NCBI GenBank assembly: GCA_031772625.1
Contig: CM062808.1
Span: 477,397,655 to 477,461,654 of the forward strand
Origin: Pinus tabuliformis
Lineage: Eukaryota > Streptophyta > Pinopsida > Pinales > Pinaceae
DNA length: 64,000 nt
Direction: 5' to 3'
Shown here piece by piece: positions 47,256-58,380 of the stretch (position 1 is the first letter of the stretch; each line of letters opens with the position of its first letter). The notes under the pieces were generated by a model. That model was not told the origin of the DNA. It did not search any database and saw only the letters and a list, made by a program, of their open reading frames with translations. Made by a program: the position numbers and the translations under genes.

Positions 47256-48110
47256 ATTCTTGGCTTACCACCCAAGCGATATATTGAGTTCACCATTGAG
47301 TTAATTCCAGGTGCAGCCCCCATATCTAGACCTCCTTATCGCATGAGCATACCTGAATTAACAGAGCTCAAAATGCAGTTACCAGAGCTTCTAGATAAAA
47401 AAAAATATTCGCCCCAGCGTGTCCCCTTGTGCATTGATTATCAATAATTGAACAAGTTAACTATCAAAAATAAGTATCCTTTACCACGCATTGATGATTT
47501 ATTTCATTTGGTACAAGGAGCTAAGGTATTCTCGAAAATCGATTTGAGATCCGAGTACCACCAGATAAGAATAAAAGATGAATACATTTACAAAGCAACT
47601 TTTCGTGATCATTATGGTCATTACGAGTTTGTGGTATTTCCGTTTGGCCTCACAAATGCTCCAGCTACCTTTATGAGTCTAATGAATGGTATTTTCCAGC
47701 CTTACCTAGATAAGTTTGTGATGATTTTCATAGATGATATCTTAATATATTCGAAGAATCAGGAGGAACACAAAGAACACTTGAGAATAGTACTACAGAC
47801 ATTAAGGGAAAACCAGTTGTACGCCAAGTTTAGCAAGTGTGACTTCTTCAAGGATCAAATGCAGTGTCTGGGTCATGCCATATCTGTGGAAGGCATTGTA
47901 GTAGACCCATAAAAGATCAAAACAATCATGGAATGGACAGCCCCTAAGAATGTCACTGATATCAGATCATTCTTGGGATTAGCCGGATATTATCATAGAT
48001 TCATCGAGGGGTTTTCAAAGATCACTTTTCCAATGACATCTTTATAGAAAAAGGGACGTGATTTCCAATGGACATCAGCTTTTCAACAAAGCTTTGAAAA
48101 GTTAAAACAT
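47256..48110 (+). pseudogene. chromovirus reverse transcriptase
   Basis: The domain begins [17 protein letters not shown] and proceeds to [49 protein letters not shown] and the catalytic FIDDILIYS (two Asp kept), followed by AKFSKCDFF and [13 protein letters not shown] at about 47911 stops the longest frame, and more stops follow (for example in SL-stop-KKGRDF). It is the best-preserved coding part of the element. Confidence 0.88.
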
Positions 48111-48119
48111 TTGCTTACT

Positions 48120-48620
48120 ACCGCATCAGTGTTAAAAGTAGTAGATCTGGAAAAGTCCTCCCTAGTTTGCACAGATGCAAGCAAGGAAGGTGTTGGTGGG
48201 GTGTTGAAATAGGAGGGAAAAGTGATTGCTTATGAATCTCAAAAGTTGAAGGAGTACGAGAAATGATATTCAGCTTATGACCTTGAATTGACAGTAGTTG
48301 TACATGCACTCAAAATGTGGAGGCATTACCTTTTGGGGAAGAAACTTTTGCTGCTAACCGATCATAGTAGCCTTACCAATTTCTTCAATCAATCTAGCCT
48401 AAATTCCAAACAGACTAGATGGACGGATTTCTTAAGCGAATTCGACTTTGAAATGAAACATTTAAAGGGGAAAGAAAATCGTGTGGCTGACGCAGTAAGC
48501 AGAAAATTGCATTGCATATATGAGATCCGAATATGCCAAGAAATCTCAAATACTCCTGAAATCATAAAGGAGGCAGCTAATAGGGATCTAGAATATACTT
48601 TCCTTTGGCAACAAACAAAA
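48120..48620 (+). pseudogene. chromovirus RNase H
   Basis: CTDASKEGVGGVL, VIAYESQKLKEYE, YDLELTVVVHALKMWRHYL, LLTDHSSLTNFF and ENRVADAVSRK give all four acidic positions. Stops interrupt at about 48210 (Gln-like site) and 48264 (Arg-like site). Confidence 0.85.
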
Positions 48621-48711
48621 TAAGCATTATGGAAAGAGGAAAAATCGGAACTTGGAATAAATTCCGATAATCTTCTCAATTTTAAAAACAGAATTTATAT
48701 TCCAAATCAGA

Positions 48712-49807
48712 CCTCGATTAAACTGTTAATTTTGGATGAGTTTCATAAGGAACCTTGTGCTGGTCACCCAGGCTATCAAAAAATGTTTTTAGCAATTAAG
48801 AGGGGTGTTTTTGGCCCAGATTGAGGAAGGATATTGCAGAATACTTATCCAAATGTTTGGAGTGTCAACTAGTTAAAACAGAACACCAACATCCCACTGG
48901 ATTGTTACAGCCATTACCCATTCCGGAATGGAAATGAGAGACTATATCCTTAGATTTCATTACTGGTTTGCCTCGCAAAAGGAAGCAGCATGATTCTATT
49001 ATGGTCGTGGTAGACAAGTTTAGTAAAACAACCCACTTCATACCCTTGAAATCCACTTTTAAAACAATAGAAATTGCATAAATATTTATGAAGGAGATAT
49101 TTCGCTTGCATGCGATACCCAAAGTAGTGATTTTAGATAGAGATGTAAAATTCACATCCACCTTCTATAAGACTCATTTTGCAGGACTAGGTACTAAAGT
49201 CCAGTTTAGTACTGCCTACCATCCTCAAACGGATCGACAGACTGAACGAGTAAATCAGTTGTTAGAAGACATGTTACGGATGTTCATGATGCAACAACAA
49301 CACAAGTGGGAGGATTACCTCCATCTAGTGGAATTTTCATATAACAACGGACATCACGAATCACTAAGCATGAGCCCTTTCGAGGTGTTGTATGGAAGGA
49401 AGTGTCGAGTACCCATAGACTGGAATAACCCAGTAAATAAGCTAGCACTAGGTCCTGACATGCTAGCAGAAATGGAGGAGGTTGTTAAGAAAATCCGACA
49501 AAATCTAGGGGCAACTCAAGATAGACAGAAGATGTATCCGGATAAAAAAATAACTTACAGGGAATTTCAACCAGGGGATCATGTCTACCTGAAGGTGAAG
49601 CCTCAGAAAAGTTCTTTGTAGTGGCGGGGTTGTGCCAAATTAGCGCCCCGATACTGCGGACCCTTTCAGGTCTTAGAAAGAATTGGACCGGTGGCCTATA
49701 AGCTTGCGCTACCAAGTCACATTCGGGTCCAAAATTTATTTCATGTATCCTTACTAAAGAAATATGTGTATAACCCTCAGAACATTATTGATTAGGGTAA
49801 TTTTTAG
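48712..49807 (+). pseudogene. chromovirus integrase
   Basis: N-terminal zinc region: FHKEPCAGHPG then CLECQLVKTEHQHP. Core: [31 protein letters not shown] and YHPQTDRQTERVNQLLEDM, giving the Asp-Asp-Glu set. The tail FQPGDHVYLKV and [25 protein letters not shown] is the GPY/F module, then [12 protein letters not shown] codons at 49619, 49793 and 49805 lie at Gln or Trp positions, and frameshifts lie near 48820-48940. Confidence 0.87.
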
Positions 49808-49900
49808 GTAAAGCAATTAAGGGATAAAGACTGGACATATATATGTATACATTCTTTTTTAATATAACTAAGAATTTTTTTTTATTTTTTTTTGGCGCAG
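49808..49900 (+). other. candidate 93-bp spliceosomal intron in pol
   Basis: The integrase frame ends at 49807 and resumes in phase 0 at 49901. The 93 bp between start GTAAAG, end with two long T-runs and GCGCAG, and hold TAACTAAG near 49865 as a possible branch site. Joining gives the usual chromovirus context (Gln-Val before the chromodomain lead-in), with the Gln codon mutated to UAG. The insert has no protein similarity. Confidence 0.55.
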
Positions 49901-50131
49901 GTGAAATCGGAAGGGGAGTTCCTGGCTGAACCTCTTCATATACTTGATCGGCAGGAAACCAACTTGCGGAAGCAAGCCATCACCCAAGTTAAAGTGCAAT
50001 GGAAGCACTTTAGTGCAGAAGAGGCTACTTGGGAAGAGGAGGAATTCATGCGAAAGGCCTATCCCGCATTATTTCCCGAAGAGGAAGAGAACACTAGGGA
50101 CGATGTTCCGCACGATGGGGGGAAGATGTAA
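49901..50131 (+). pseudogene. chromodomain end of the chromovirus pol
   Basis: VKSEGEFLAEPLHILDRQE, then LRKQAITQVKVQWKHF and EEATWEEEEFMRKAYP is the chromodomain-type tail found after the integrase of chromoviruses. It is an open frame to the UAA at 50129, overlapping the LTR start. In active elements it targets insertion to chromatin marked by histone methylation. Confidence 0.8.
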
Positions 50132-50282
50132 CACCCCCAAGTTGCATAAAGTTCCACGAGGATTATTATGTTTGTTTTTACTAAAATATATATTTTAAAA
50201 GTTATTAAATTTGATAAAGAATAGGAATTATTATTGGAAAAAGCCAAGAAACACATGTGGTAATTACCTAAATTATAGTTGG
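50127..50282 (+). repeat. 3' LTR of the chromovirus, cut short
   Basis: Matches 42629-42780 with few changes and stops at AATTATAGTTGG, where the next element starts. The remaining 2.5 kb is not seen elsewhere in the window. Confidence 0.8.
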
Positions 50283-52111
50283 TGTTTAGTCAATTTAGTG
50301 TTTCTAAATTGATGTCATTAATTGTCAACCCGGGGCTCGTAAGCTGATGAAGTGAAGGTGTACTATATGTACTTAAGCAACCTCTTAGAGCTTTTTGTCG
50401 TTTGGGGGTGTTGTTTGTGGTTAAGTTATCTTCCTAAAATGGAGTGGTGATTTATAAACAGATGAGTGATGGTGTGTGTAAAGTGAATTCTAGATGAGTG
50501 AGAGTGTGTGATTAGTGATTTCTAACTACTTGCTGAAAAAGAAAAGCTTGAATGAAATAAATAACTTGAAATAACTTGAAAGCAAAGAACCACTTTCTAA
50601 TGGCATTAGACACCATTCATGCTGCTACAAATAAAAGGTAAGAAAATCACTTAAAAGACCAATGATAAAGTTTATCTCTTCCTAACTCTCTGCCTCTAAC
50701 ACATAGTACTGTGTAAGACACGATTAGGAAGTAGCTAAAGATAAGTCTAAGAAATGATAAAAATGAGAAAAATCTACTTTAAAGACTAGTTATGATGTTC
50801 AGCTCTCTCTAACTCTCTGCCTCTAACACATAGTACTGTGTAAGACACGATTAGAAAGTATTTAAGGATTAGTCTAAAAAGAACCCAAAGCCAGCTGCAA
50901 GTTATTAATATTCTGATCTCTAAAAGATAGACAATTTATGATAAAGAGATCATTCATATGTTAGCAAACCACTCTGAGAAATAAAACTAAAAAATCAGCT
51001 ATGAAAATAAAGTAAAGGCAGCAACTTGAATCTGTCAACTGAAACCACCACTAGATATTTAAGCAAATACACAAACACAAAATCAATCCCGGGCTTAAAA
51101 TCCTGCAAAAGAACAATGCTGATCAGCTAAAAAGAAAGGCTGGAAATGAAATAACAAGAAAGGAAATTACGTTGTACATGTTTCAAAAAGAAATGCTGAA
51201 TAGAAATAAGGAAATGCTGCACATAAAATACATAAAATACTTTACAAGGCTAACATGAACAGGGCCCTCCATTCATATCATCCAAAAGAGACTCAAGGAA
51301 TTGTAAACTTCAAAACAACACTGTTTCTATTACTCCATGTGCAGAAAAATACAGTCCAGAGTGCTAGAACAACACTATAAAAACAGAGTCTTCGAATGCT
51401 CTAAAATAACAACAAGTTTATAAAATGCAGCAACTAAAAAGTAACCTTTAGCGTATGCAAACGCTAGTTTTTAAGGCATCTGAAAGACGGCCTAATGCGT
51501 ACAGCTAAAACTGAAAAACAACTAACTGTCATGCGTAATTAAGGATCAAAACACGTCATAAGTCTGCGTGGATGAGCTGGAGGTTCTGGTCGTTATGGGC
51601 ATTGAATCCAGAGTTGGATTATGTCCCCCACGGCCTGCATAAGACGGACAAGTCACCTTTTAAACTGACGTGACCTAGCAGCTTACGTATCACCGTTAAG
51701 CTGCCTTTATTGACTGTAACTTGACCCTCGTTGACTGGAGGTATAGATGACGTGGATGGCTGAACAGATAGCATAGGAACCTCGAGCACCTTGATTCCTA
51801 AGTGCCCATGTGGCTCATTTGGCAAAATGACACGTGGAACCTTGAGTTTAACAAAAAGGCTGTGGGATCATCAGATGGCTGCGAAATCAGCAGATGGCTG
51901 CGGAATCAGCAGATGGCTGCGGAATGCCTGTAAATATGTCAAAATCTAAACAAAACATTCACACATTAGCAAAATCCCTAAATCATGCTTAATGCCATCA
52001 TATGTAATGATCTAGGTGAGTTTATGCAGCAAAATAGAGCAAAAGGGAGAGATGAGTGAGGGAAAAATGTGGGAAATGATGGATGACCAAGTGTAAAGTA
52101 GAGACTCTACA
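50283..52111 (-). repeat. 3' LTR of the minus-strand Gypsy element
   Basis: Inferred from the purine tract next to 52111 and the TG/CA borders; the partner LTR is not in view. Inside are a 127-bp tandem duplication (CTAACTCTCTGCCTCTAAC at 50682 and 50809) and three 19-bp units CAGATGGCTGCGRAATCAG at 51872-51928. Confidence 0.65.
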
Positions 52112-52161
52112 TACCCCCACTGCGAGGGTATTGCATGTCCTCATGCAATCAAAAACATGGT

Positions 52162-53967
52162 TCAGTCCACCTGCTGGGATGCCTCTGCTAGGACATCCAA
52201 CCTTCTCTTCTTTCTTTGTGTGGCCACATTGACCCTTGGTCTTTTCATCAAACACCTGAATTTCAGATTGATTAAAGCTCTGTTTAATTTTCTGCATCTC
52301 TTCTTGAGCTTTTTGTTTTCCTTCTGCCACAAACCCATATGAAGCATGGTGTTATCTTGGACCATCTTGTCCACATTGCCCTGTATCTTTAGTTTTTCAT
52401 TTTCTTGTTTGATGTGGCGATTTAGCACCTCTAGCTCAAATATTTCCTGCTTCAGTGATTGGACTTGTTGCTCCAAGGGTTGAGCAGTGCTTGGCCCAGC
52501 CACTGCTTGTTCCAGCGTCTCCAGGTAATTATAAACTTTTTGTTGATCAGGGTCAACCTCAGGTGAACGCCTTGGGCTATGCTCATACTGAAATTCGGAT
52601 CCTTGTTCAAATTCAGGCTCATGCTCAAATGGACTTTCCTCACGTGGAGGACTGGTCTCTAGATACTCAGCGTGTGAAGGAATTTTCTCCAAGTCAAGAC
52701 TTGTAGCACCTTTTTGAGGTGTGCTTAAGTCAATGAAGAATGACTGTTTACCCTTTGTGGCCCCTACTTTTCTGTTTTGTAATCTGTTGCTCCTTCTTAC
52801 AGAGGTGGTACTCTATTTTTCTTTTGGTACTTTTTGCTTTTGTTTTTCCTCCTTTTTGGAAAGGGCAGTTTCATGGAGTTTGGCCATTCTTTGTGCTAAG
52901 GGCTGAGTATCTTCTTCACTAGAGTTCTCAGGAGTAGCGTAAGTTTCTTGAGCTATAGCTTTGCCTTTATCTTTCTTTTGTTTCATCCTACTCTCTTTTC
53001 TCTTTTGAGCAATTTCTTGGGCAAGTTATGAAAGAGTTTTTGTGATAATTCCTTGAGCTGTTTGACCAATGTCCACAGCAGGCTCAGGATCAATATCATG
53101 TTCAGAATGATGTACATTAGTTTCTTCTACAATCTGCTCTTGAACAGTTTCCTCTTGGACAACAGTTTCCTCTTGGTCAACAGTTTCAGGGGTAGCCTCC
53201 TTTCGTTTTCTTCTACTCTTTCTAGGCACAGAGGTTTCTCCTGCTTCCTCAAAATGGTTTCTTACAAGAAATTTCTCCCAGGTATCTCTTTTTGCTTTCA
53301 ACTGTTCCTCAACTAGCATTTTAACAAGACCATGATGACATAGGTGTGATTCAATGTTTGTTGGGTTCTTTTGGGCCATTGAACACATTTTTCTAAGACT
53401 TGAGAGTAGAAAATATGGAAGGTTAATATCATCTCCTAAGAAATGCATCATGACTTTGGCATGGTAAACATATAAGACTCCAAACCTTCCCTCACAAGTA
53501 AAGAATTTTTGCACTAGTAACAGTAAAGTTGTCCATTCTTCCTTGACATAAGTAACAGGAATCCCTTTTGTAAAAATGCTGGTATCCATACCTGAGTTCT
53601 TCAAGATTTGCTTCCACTGTTGGTCTTGTACTGATCGGTTTTTAAACCATCTTTCTCCAGTTTGTGGAAGGGAAGTGGCTTGTGCTATGCTGCTCTCTGT
53701 GACTGTAAACTTCAGGTCCCCTATCTCCACTTGATTGTCTTTATCTCTGAAGGAACGTGCAAAGGCCTTCGTAACCTCTCTGTGGTAACCTTTGAACTTC
53801 TGGATGCATTGGAGCCAGTTTGCTTTCTGCAACGCTTCTTTAACTTGAGGATATCCCTCCAGAAATTTTGAACCCTCAGGTTCTGCCCTCAAGAGTTTAC
53901 CCATTGGCTCTGTTCTTAAAACTTTTGGAAAATGAAGGTTACACGGCTTCAACAGTGGCCTTAACAC
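52162..53967 (-). pseudogene. extra ORF (plant transposon-protein-like, coiled coil, NLS-like tail), two in-frame stops
   Basis: A single frame of about 602 codons with stops only near 53026 (UAA at a Gln-like site) and near 52835 (UAG). Residues about 40-230 match a family often named putative plant transposon protein in plant Gypsy elements (IQKFKGYHREVTKAFARSF, VTESSIAQATSLPQTGERWF, FFTCEGRFGVLYVYH, INLPYFLLSSLRKM). A Glu/Gln/Val-rich acidic part follows (about 255-310), then a Lys/Arg/Glu-rich part. Residues about 465-560 form a coiled coil (EQQVQSLKQEIFELEVLNRH). The end carries a bipartite basic cluster (KRPRVNVATQRKKRR), like a nuclear-localisation signal. No membrane segment is seen, so it is not a classical envelope. 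Function is unknown to me. Confidence 0.7.
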
Positions 53968-55053
53968 AGTGAATTTACGGCTCTGTTCTAAATCAAAAGG
54001 CTACACGGCTTCAACAGTGGCCTTAACACCGTAAAATTACGGCTCTAATGTAACAGCCGTAACACTGATAACCTGAATTAGTAGAGAGGAAGACGTAAAA
54101 AAAAAACAGAGTATGACTGAGGTAGCAGCGTAGTGAGCACAGCGGAATGAGGGAAATGAGGAAATGAAACAGCGTGAATGAAATGGAGTGATACGAGCGT
54201 ATGAGGGTTATGAAGTGATGGGTGTAAACGGTTAGGTCCTTAGGCTTCGGTCACAGGTCTCCACTTGGCTGCGGGATTATGACTTAGAGAGACGTAGTAC
54301 AGCAGTCTACGTCACCTAGGTACGAAACCCTTAATGAAAGAGCAGCCGCAATCCAGTTTCAAAATCGTGATGAATCATGACCGATGAGTGGGGAGATACG
54401 TGGATTTTTGGTCGTATGATGGATAAAAACGGATAATCATTACATTAAATGGCAAGAAACATAACCCCGGAACTTTAGCAAAATGAGATAACCGTAAGTT
54501 TAGGATTTTAGATCATACCTCAGGTTCGCGTTTGAATTGCCTTTGATTATTTTCCACTAACCCTTCATTGTGTTGTTGCTGTTGCATGACCCTTTTCCAC
54601 TTATTGTTGATGACTTCTGAACTGTAATTTTTTTTTTCAAACAGACTGTGTTTTTTTTTATGCAGGTGCAGAGAGCTGCGGAATCGTTAGATGGCTGCAG
54701 AATCTTCAGATGGCTGCGGAATCTGCAGTAGTACCCTCCGGCTGCACAAAATAACTTTAGTTGTCTAAAAAAAATGACTTTATTGATGGAGTGAAATGTA
54801 ATGAATGGATTAATGAATGGATGGATGGATAGAAAGAAATGAGGTGAAGTGAAAGTGATGAGATGGTGAATGAGGTGGATGAAATGGCGAAATGAGATGG
54901 AAGAGAGAGATTTTTTTTTATTGGAAAACATGAGGTGTCAGGTGACCCTGATTTTCACCTCAGGTTTTCTGTATGAGACTGCCAATCAGAGATTGGTTTT
55001 CAGGCTCATACATTTATTTTTTTATTTTCTTTTTTTTTTTCAAAAACCAAAGA
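53968..55053 (-). other. spacer between integrase and extra ORF
   Basis: Contains a 62-bp direct repeat (ACACGGCTTCAACAGTGGCC at 53941 and 54003), A- and T-runs, and three ATGGCTGCGGAATC-type units at 54672-54728 like those in the LTR. No supported gene. Confidence 0.6.
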
Positions 55054-55359
55054 TTAGGCTGATGGAGGAGAAGAATCCTTCTCCACCAACCTGATTGCAG
55101 AATCTTCTTTGAACAATTTGACAAACTCTTCTTTTGAGAATGGCTTTTGGTAGATTTTCAAGCGATGGCCATTCACAATAAGAGGAGTATGAAATTCATC
55201 AATAGTTTTTACTCGAACTGCTCCATTGCTAAAGACTTCATCAATCTCATATGGCCCAAGCCAATGAGTTTGAAACTTTCCTTTGAAGTCTTTGAATTTT
55301 GAATCAAACAATAGAGCCCAATCTCCTCTCTGAAACTTTCTTCTTTGATATTTGATCAT
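55054..55359 (-). pseudogene. Ty3/Gypsy integrase C-terminal domain
   Basis: The minus strand encodes FQRGDWALLFDSKFKDF, GKFQTHWLGPYEIDEVF, GAVRVK and FIVNGHRLK-like LIVNGHRLKIY, the GPY/F module and end of the integrase in Athila/Tat-type elements. The frame is open over 101 codons to its own stop. The catalytic core should lie at higher coordinates, in the gap. Confidence 0.82.
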
Positions 55360-55445
55360 GCCTTTAGATCTTTGGTGCTAGAACTAGATCGGTCCTTAGC
55401 ATGCATCTTGTCTTATTTCATCTAGCTCATTTAGCTGTCCATTCT

Positions 55446-55545
55446 NNNNNNNNNNNNNNNNNNNNNNNNNNNNNNNNNNNNNNNNNNNNNNNNNNNNNNN
55501 NNNNNNNNNNNNNNNNNNNNNNNNNNNNNNNNNNNNNNNNNNNNN
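55446..55545. other. assembly gap, 100 N
   Basis: Exactly 100 undetermined bases, a conventional placeholder for a gap of unknown size. It removes the rest of the minus-strand Gypsy element and the start of the next Copia LTR. Confidence 0.98.
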
Positions 55546-56376
55546 CAATCACTAACAGTGGGACAGCAGTGCTAGAAATGTGACACAAGGTGACCCTTAA
55601 GTTTGAATCATATAGTGCAACAAGATGCATGGGCAGCAATAGCAATGATGGCAATAGCAGCAATGTTACAATGACAACATGGTAGCAGCAATGTTACAAT
55701 GATGGCATGGTACAGCGATGTAACAATGGGTCAGCAGCAAAGGCATGCTAACAATGAAACAGCAGGGTGGCAAGCATGGTGCAGCAAGCACATGGGACAG
55801 TATGGCAAACATGGTGCCGCAATGGCACGTGATGGTACATGATGCAGTACAGCGATGGGTACAGTCATGATTGATGAAGCATGATGAGATGCAGCATAGT
55901 GATGATGGGTGCAACATGGTGCAGCATAGTGAGGTGCAACATGATGATGAGGAGCAGCACAATGATAGGTGCAGCATGGTGATGGAGTAACCTGGGAGAA
56001 TCAGTTGAAGCAGCATGTCTTCAACTGAGTTCAGTTACCTCATGTACCATCTACTTAGAGATGGTTTATGCTCTTATTTAGATAAGTCAGTGTTGACTTC
56101 TGTTGTAAATGTACTATCTCTCTCTCTCTCTCTCTGTTGAACTATTGAAGAACATATAAGAAGAATTGATCAAGAGTTTCCCCACATTGGGGTTTGTCCC
56201 TGGCTAGCGCCACATCTTGTGTCCTCTTGTCTTGGCTTGTCTTCTACGATCTATATTTATGTTCTATCTGCAATTTACTTTAATGCTGATGTGATTGCTA
56301 ATCTGAGAAAGATATTGAGCTAACTGTGAAAATTGAAATAAATTGCTCTAAGCATGGAACATACCTAAAATTAACA
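55546..56376 (+). repeat. 5' LTR of the Copia element, right part
   Basis: Matches 60024-60859 of the 3' LTR. It holds many CAGCAATG/CATGGTGCAGC units and a (CT)n run at about 56119-56138. Confidence 0.85.
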
Positions 56377-56388
56377 TGGTATCAGAGG
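56377..56388 (+). other. primer-binding site of the Copia element
   Basis: TGGTATCAGAGG directly after the LTR. Confidence 0.85.
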
Positions 56389-56559
56389 TGAGGTGAAGAC
56401 AAAGCCCAAGCAAGAGTGAAAGAGCAATCACGGAAGACAGTTGGAAAGGACAAAAAAGGATCAATGGCTTCTTAATCCCTCTTCAGATTCAACAAGGGTG
56501 AAATTGAAGCAGAGAACATTATCAGAATGGCGCAGCAGTAGCTTCTGATGGCCTACCTA

Positions 56560-58380
56560 AAGATCACTTCAATGGGAAGTCTAGATCTAAGGGAGGAAGG
56601 AAAGGCAAATGCCTTGTTTGTAATAAGTTCAGCCATTATGCGAAGGAGTGTCCAAATGGTAGGGACACATCACTTGATGATGATAACAATCATTCCAAGG
56701 ACATCTTCAATGATCGAAGGAATGACAGGTAATGCAGGTCATCAAGGAAATAGCCGACTCTTCAAAGAAAGCAAGGAACCCCAGGTATGAAGAATCAAAT
56801 GTTGTTTCTAATGAGATAAAGAAGCATTATCTTATATTGGCCAACTCCTTCAGACTCTTTGGAAATTTGGCTTATTGATTGTAGTGCTTCAAGGCACTTC
56901 ATCGAATAGAAGGGTGCTCTCTTTAATTTGATAGAGATGGAAACAATCGTGGGATTATACTTGGAGTCGATGCCACCTATCTCAAATAGGGTGTAGGGAA
57001 AGTTACCCCTCAATTGAATGAGGGTAACTCTATTCATTTACAAGAATCTCTTTTTATGTACCTGATCGCAAGAAGAACCTGGTGTCCATTTCGGCAATGG
57101 AAGTCAAAGGTTACAGGGTGACATTCATCGATGGAAAGGTAAGTGTTTGAAAATGGAATTTTCAAAGATGCTTTTGGTTCAAGGTTTGGCAATTTGTATC
57201 AAGTTGTAGGATGGTCCATTGGGGACCATGTCAATTGACACGTCTCATCTATAGCACCGGAGATCTACTTATGGGGCCCTACCCAATGTGAGTCAAATGG
57301 TGACAGGGATGCCTGAATTCAAGAAGAGCATGAAGGTACATGTCTGAGATGTACCGAAGGAAAATTTTACAAGGGGACCACTCCCCTCATGTAGCAGGTC
57401 CACAAGTTTGGAACAACCCGAGGGGTTTGAGATTCATGATCAAGAATCTCATGTATGCAGGTGGAAGAAAGCCCTCTATGGCTTGAAGCCAACACCCCGG
57501 GCTTAATATGAGAGGATTGATAGATGTCAGATGAAGTTGAGATTCAATAGGAGTGAAGTCAATCCAAACCATTGCTTGAAGTTTGTGGATGATAGACCTC
57601 TCATACTGGCACCTTATGAGGACAACCTCTTCCTAACAGGTGCAAACCATCTCATTTGCAAAAGTAAGAGAGAGTTGGATTTCGGATTTGGAATGGTAAA
57701 TTGCAAGCCCGTGACTACTTCGATGGAGCTTAACTTTCAGAAGTTATATGGTAGTGATGCTGGACCTGATATGGGAAATGCCTCTGAGTTTCATAAACTC
57801 ATACTTGCATTGATGTTCTTGGTGAACTCCCGTCCGGATATATGCTTTGCAGTTAGCATGTTGAGCTCATCTATGGCTGAGCCTCACTAGATTGGTGCCA
57901 AGAATCTTCTGAGATATCTTCACGGCACAATCTCCCATGGATTGAGATACACTGCCTGAAATGTGAAGCTGCATGATTATTCGAATGTTGACTGGGCAGG
58001 CAGTGTGGAGGATTGTAAGAGCACTTCTGAGTGCTAATTCTCTTTGGGTTTTGCTTTGATATCCTGGATGAGCAGGAAGCAGAAGTCGATTTCTATAAGC
58101 ACCGCTGAGACCGAATACATAGCTACGAGTATGACCTCGTGTGAAGCTGCCTAGTTGTGGAAACTCTTCAGTGAGTTGTTTGTACACATGATGGATACCA
58201 CCGTGATCTTCTGTGTCAACGGGGGGGATTTGATTGTTGAGGAATCCCGTATTCTATGATTGCTCTAGCATATAGACATCAGATACTACTTATCTGAGAT
58301 ATGGTACATCGATAAGCGAGAAGGCTGCATTGCATTGAGACTGAGGTACAGGTCGCAGACATACTGTCGAAGCCTCGGGG
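56560..58380 (+). pseudogene. Copia gag-pol remnant: knuckle, protease, RT, RNase H
   Basis: A complete knuckle CLVCNKFSHYAKEC lies at 56610-56651. The protease start WLIDCSASRHFI lies at 56868-56905, with Asp-Cys-Ser in place of Asp-Ser-Gly. After a decayed stretch come RT parts: KKALYGLKPTPRA near 57460, then LAPYEDNLFLTG at the catalytic site (YVDD changed to YEDN) and, after a deletion, NCKPVTTSMELNF, HKLILALMFLVNSRPDICFAVS and NLLRYLHGTISHGLRY. RNase H follows: YSNVDWAGSVEDCKST and SISISTAETEYIA, then DIRYYLSEIWYIDK. Integrase is absent between protease and RT. Stops and frameshifts are many; the element is dead. Confidence 0.85.

Larger units (their letters stand above)
42629..50282 (+). 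mobile_element. degraded Ty3/Gypsy chromovirus
   Basis: 5' LTR 42629-45279 (TGTAACACCCCC start), initiator-Met primer site at 45282, gag with a knuckle, protease, RT, RNase H, integrase and a C-terminal chromodomain in Gypsy order, purine tract GGGGGGAAGA at 50116-50126, then about 155 bp of the 3' LTR before another element begins. Many in-frame stops and several frameshifts show it is dead. A chromodomain after the integrase defines the chromovirus branch; the sequence after GPY/F resembles the Tekay/Del group most, though I cannot test this. Confidence 0.88.
50283..55445 (-). mobile_element. 3' part of a Ty3/Gypsy element with an extra ORF, minus strand
   Basis: Reading the minus strand: integrase C-terminus (55359-55054), about 1.1 kb spacer, a 602-codon frame (53967-52162), a purine tract (GCAGTGGGGGTA, 52112-52123) and an LTR of about 1829 bp (52111-50283, TGTAGAGTC...GACTAAACA). 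The 5' half lies in or beyond the sequence gap. An ORF between pol and the 3' LTR is the arrangement of Athila-type and some Tat-type plant elements. Confidence 0.75.

Noticed and set aside
55401-55663. Frames running through the N gap
   Set aside because: The middle is undetermined sequence.
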